NCBI RefSeq assembly: GCF_024519435.1
Contig: NZ_JALJRZ010000005.1
Span: forward strand, 62,001-126,000
From: Terrabacter sp. Ter38
GTDB taxonomy: Bacteria; Actinomycetota; Actinomycetes; Actinomycetales; Dermatophilaceae
DNA: 64,000 nucleotides
Reading direction: 5' to 3'
Shown here: positions 63,361-64,000 of the stretch, one piece after another
How the letters are laid out: each line of letters opens with the position of its first letter
Position numbering within the stretch: position 1 is the first letter of the stretch
Notes under the pieces: generated by a model
What the model saw: the letters and a program-made list of their open reading frames with translations, nothing else
Told to the model about the DNA's origin: nothing
Databases searched by the model: none
Program-made: the position numbers and the translations under genes

Positions 63361-63813
63361 ATGCTGATGCGCACCGACCCCTTCCGTGACCCCTTCCGCG
63401 ACCTCGACCGGGTGGCGCAGCTGGCCCTCGGCGCCAGCGGCACCCTGGCCAGACCCTCGGCCATGCCGATGGACGCCTGGCGCGACGGGGACACCTTCCA
63501 CGTCGAGCTGGACCTGCCGGGCGTCGACCCGCAGTCCATCGACCTCGACGTCGAACGGAACGTCGTGACGGTCAAGGCCGAGCGGCCCACCCGCGCGAGC
63601 GACGCCGATCTCATCGCTGCCGAGCGGCCACGGGGCGTCTTCAGCCGCCAGCTCGTGCTGGGCGACAGCCTCGACACCGAGCAGATCCGCGCGAGCTACG
63701 ACGCGGGAGTCCTTCGGCTCGCGATCCCGGTGGCGGAGCGCGCCAAGCCGCGCCGGATCGAGATCTCCCAGGACGCCGACAGCGCCGACGACCGGAAGAC
63801 CATCACCGCCTGA
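63361..63813 (+). CDS. Hsp20 / alpha-crystallin family small heat-shock protein
   Basis: This 150-residue protein starts at ATG 63361, with GGAGG 8 nt upstream. The N-terminus [20 protein letters not shown] is typical. The alpha-crystallin domain spans about 35-130 ([40 protein letters not shown]). It holds unfolding proteins for refolding by other chaperones. A promoter candidate is TTGCAC (63251-63256) with TACAAC 18 nt further on. No CIRCE or clear HspR (HAIR) box was found. Confidence 0.94.
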   Translation: MLMRTDPFRDPFRDLDRVAQLALGASGTLARPSAMPMDAWRDGDTFHVELDLPGVDPQSIDLDVERNVVTVKAERPTRASDADLIAAERPRGVFSRQLVLGDSLDTEQIRASYDAGVLRLAIPVAERAKPRRIEISQDADSADDRKTITA

Positions 63814-63821
63814 GGGACGGG

Positions 63822-64000
63822 ATGGTGATGGTCACGCCAACCGAGTCGGTCACCGACGTCGACGAAGCCTTCCTGGCCCTCGTCTGCGATGACGAGGAGT
63901 TGCTGCGCGCCGAGTTCGACGCGATCGTCGATGCCGCCTGGCCGCCGGGCGGCACGCACCGCCGACCTGCTGACCCCGATGGCGCGCCCGGCGATCGGGC
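63822..64000 (+). CDS. Unknown small acidic protein (3' end outside window)
   Basis: A frame opens at ATG 63822 (another ATG at 63828) 8 nt after the Hsp20 stop, with GAGGGACGGG upstream. It stays open to the window edge. The visible start is acidic: TESVTDVDEAFLALVCDDEE then LLRAEFDAIVDAAWPP. G/C dominates third positions. Such small proteins are common in actinobacteria without assigned function. Placement suggests co-transcription with hsp20. Confidence 0.65.
   Translation, partial: MVMVTPTESVTDVDEAFLALVCDDEELLRAEFDAIVDAAWPPGGTHRRPADPDGAPGDR

Overview
This window is high-GC (roughly 70%), gene-dense actinobacterial chromosome. The evidence is GTG starts, 4-nt ATGA/GTGA gene overlaps, a SigE-type sigma factor, a lone WXG100 protein, a DUF3263 protein, and a monocistronic groEL behind two CIRCE boxes. 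The gene mix fits Micrococcales, perhaps Intrasporangiaceae, but that placement is inference. No rRNA operon, CRISPR array or complete insertion sequence is visible.

Region 1 (1-29.5 kb) looks like ordinary core chromosome. It begins with a sigma factor and its overlapping membrane partner, then an alpha/beta hydrolase, a DUF952 protein, ArfB, a short-chain dehydrogenase with an acyl-CoA dehydrogenase, and a secreted I36-M23 fusion. Next come an MFS transporter, a molybdate operon (TOBE regulator, modA, modB, modC), an ArsR/SRPBCC/VOC/RibD-like cluster, a 4-aminobutyrate transaminase, an SGNH esterase with Ung, and NagA with a HAD phosphatase. A PLP decarboxylase, DUF3263, GNAT and P1-peptidase genes follow. 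Then come a DUF559-like protein framed by two near-identical palindromes, an MBL hydrolase, a HIT protein, groEL, WXG100, a DUF4031-Nudix fusion and YajQ.

Region 2 (29.4-36 kb) starts at tRNA-Tyr(GUA). Just beyond its 3' end lies a frameshifted tyrosine-integrase C-terminus, the usual scar of an element integrated at a tRNA. Then follows a compact reverse-strand operon (MFS exporter, SulP transporter, DUF2252 protein, K+ channel) and a truncated SnoaL-like gene.

Region 3 (36-59.3 kb) is a catabolic block. A reverse-strand operon couples benzoylformate decarboxylase (BFDC residues S26, E47, H70 and H281 all in place) to a complete Fe3+/AEP-type ABC importer. A divergent LysR gene has a palindromic operator. 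An IclR regulator sits beyond it. A long, tightly overlapping reverse-strand operon then encodes an aldehyde dehydrogenase, enoyl-CoA hydratase, two CaiB-type CoA-transferases, an HMG-CoA-lyase-like enzyme, two MmgE/PrpD proteins, an acyl-CoA dehydrogenase, a cyclase-family hydrolase and a CitE-like lyase. Divergent from it is a gentisate pathway: 3-hydroxybenzoate 6-hydroxylase, gentisate 1,2-dioxygenase and a fumarylpyruvate-type hydrolase. A plausible reading is benzoylformate to benzaldehyde to benzoate, 3-hydroxybenzoate via gentisate to central metabolism, and a CoA-thioester route for an unidentified branched or dicarboxylic acid.

Region 4 (59.3-64 kb) returns to household genes: a TRIC-type channel, an M20 amidohydrolase, DUF2804, a small zinc-ribbon-like protein, Hsp20 and the start of a small unknown gene.

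Two features cut across the window. The octamer GTATGCCG/CGGCATAC occurs about 22 times, about 18 of them left of 34.2 kb. Several long perfect or near-perfect intergenic palindromes are present.
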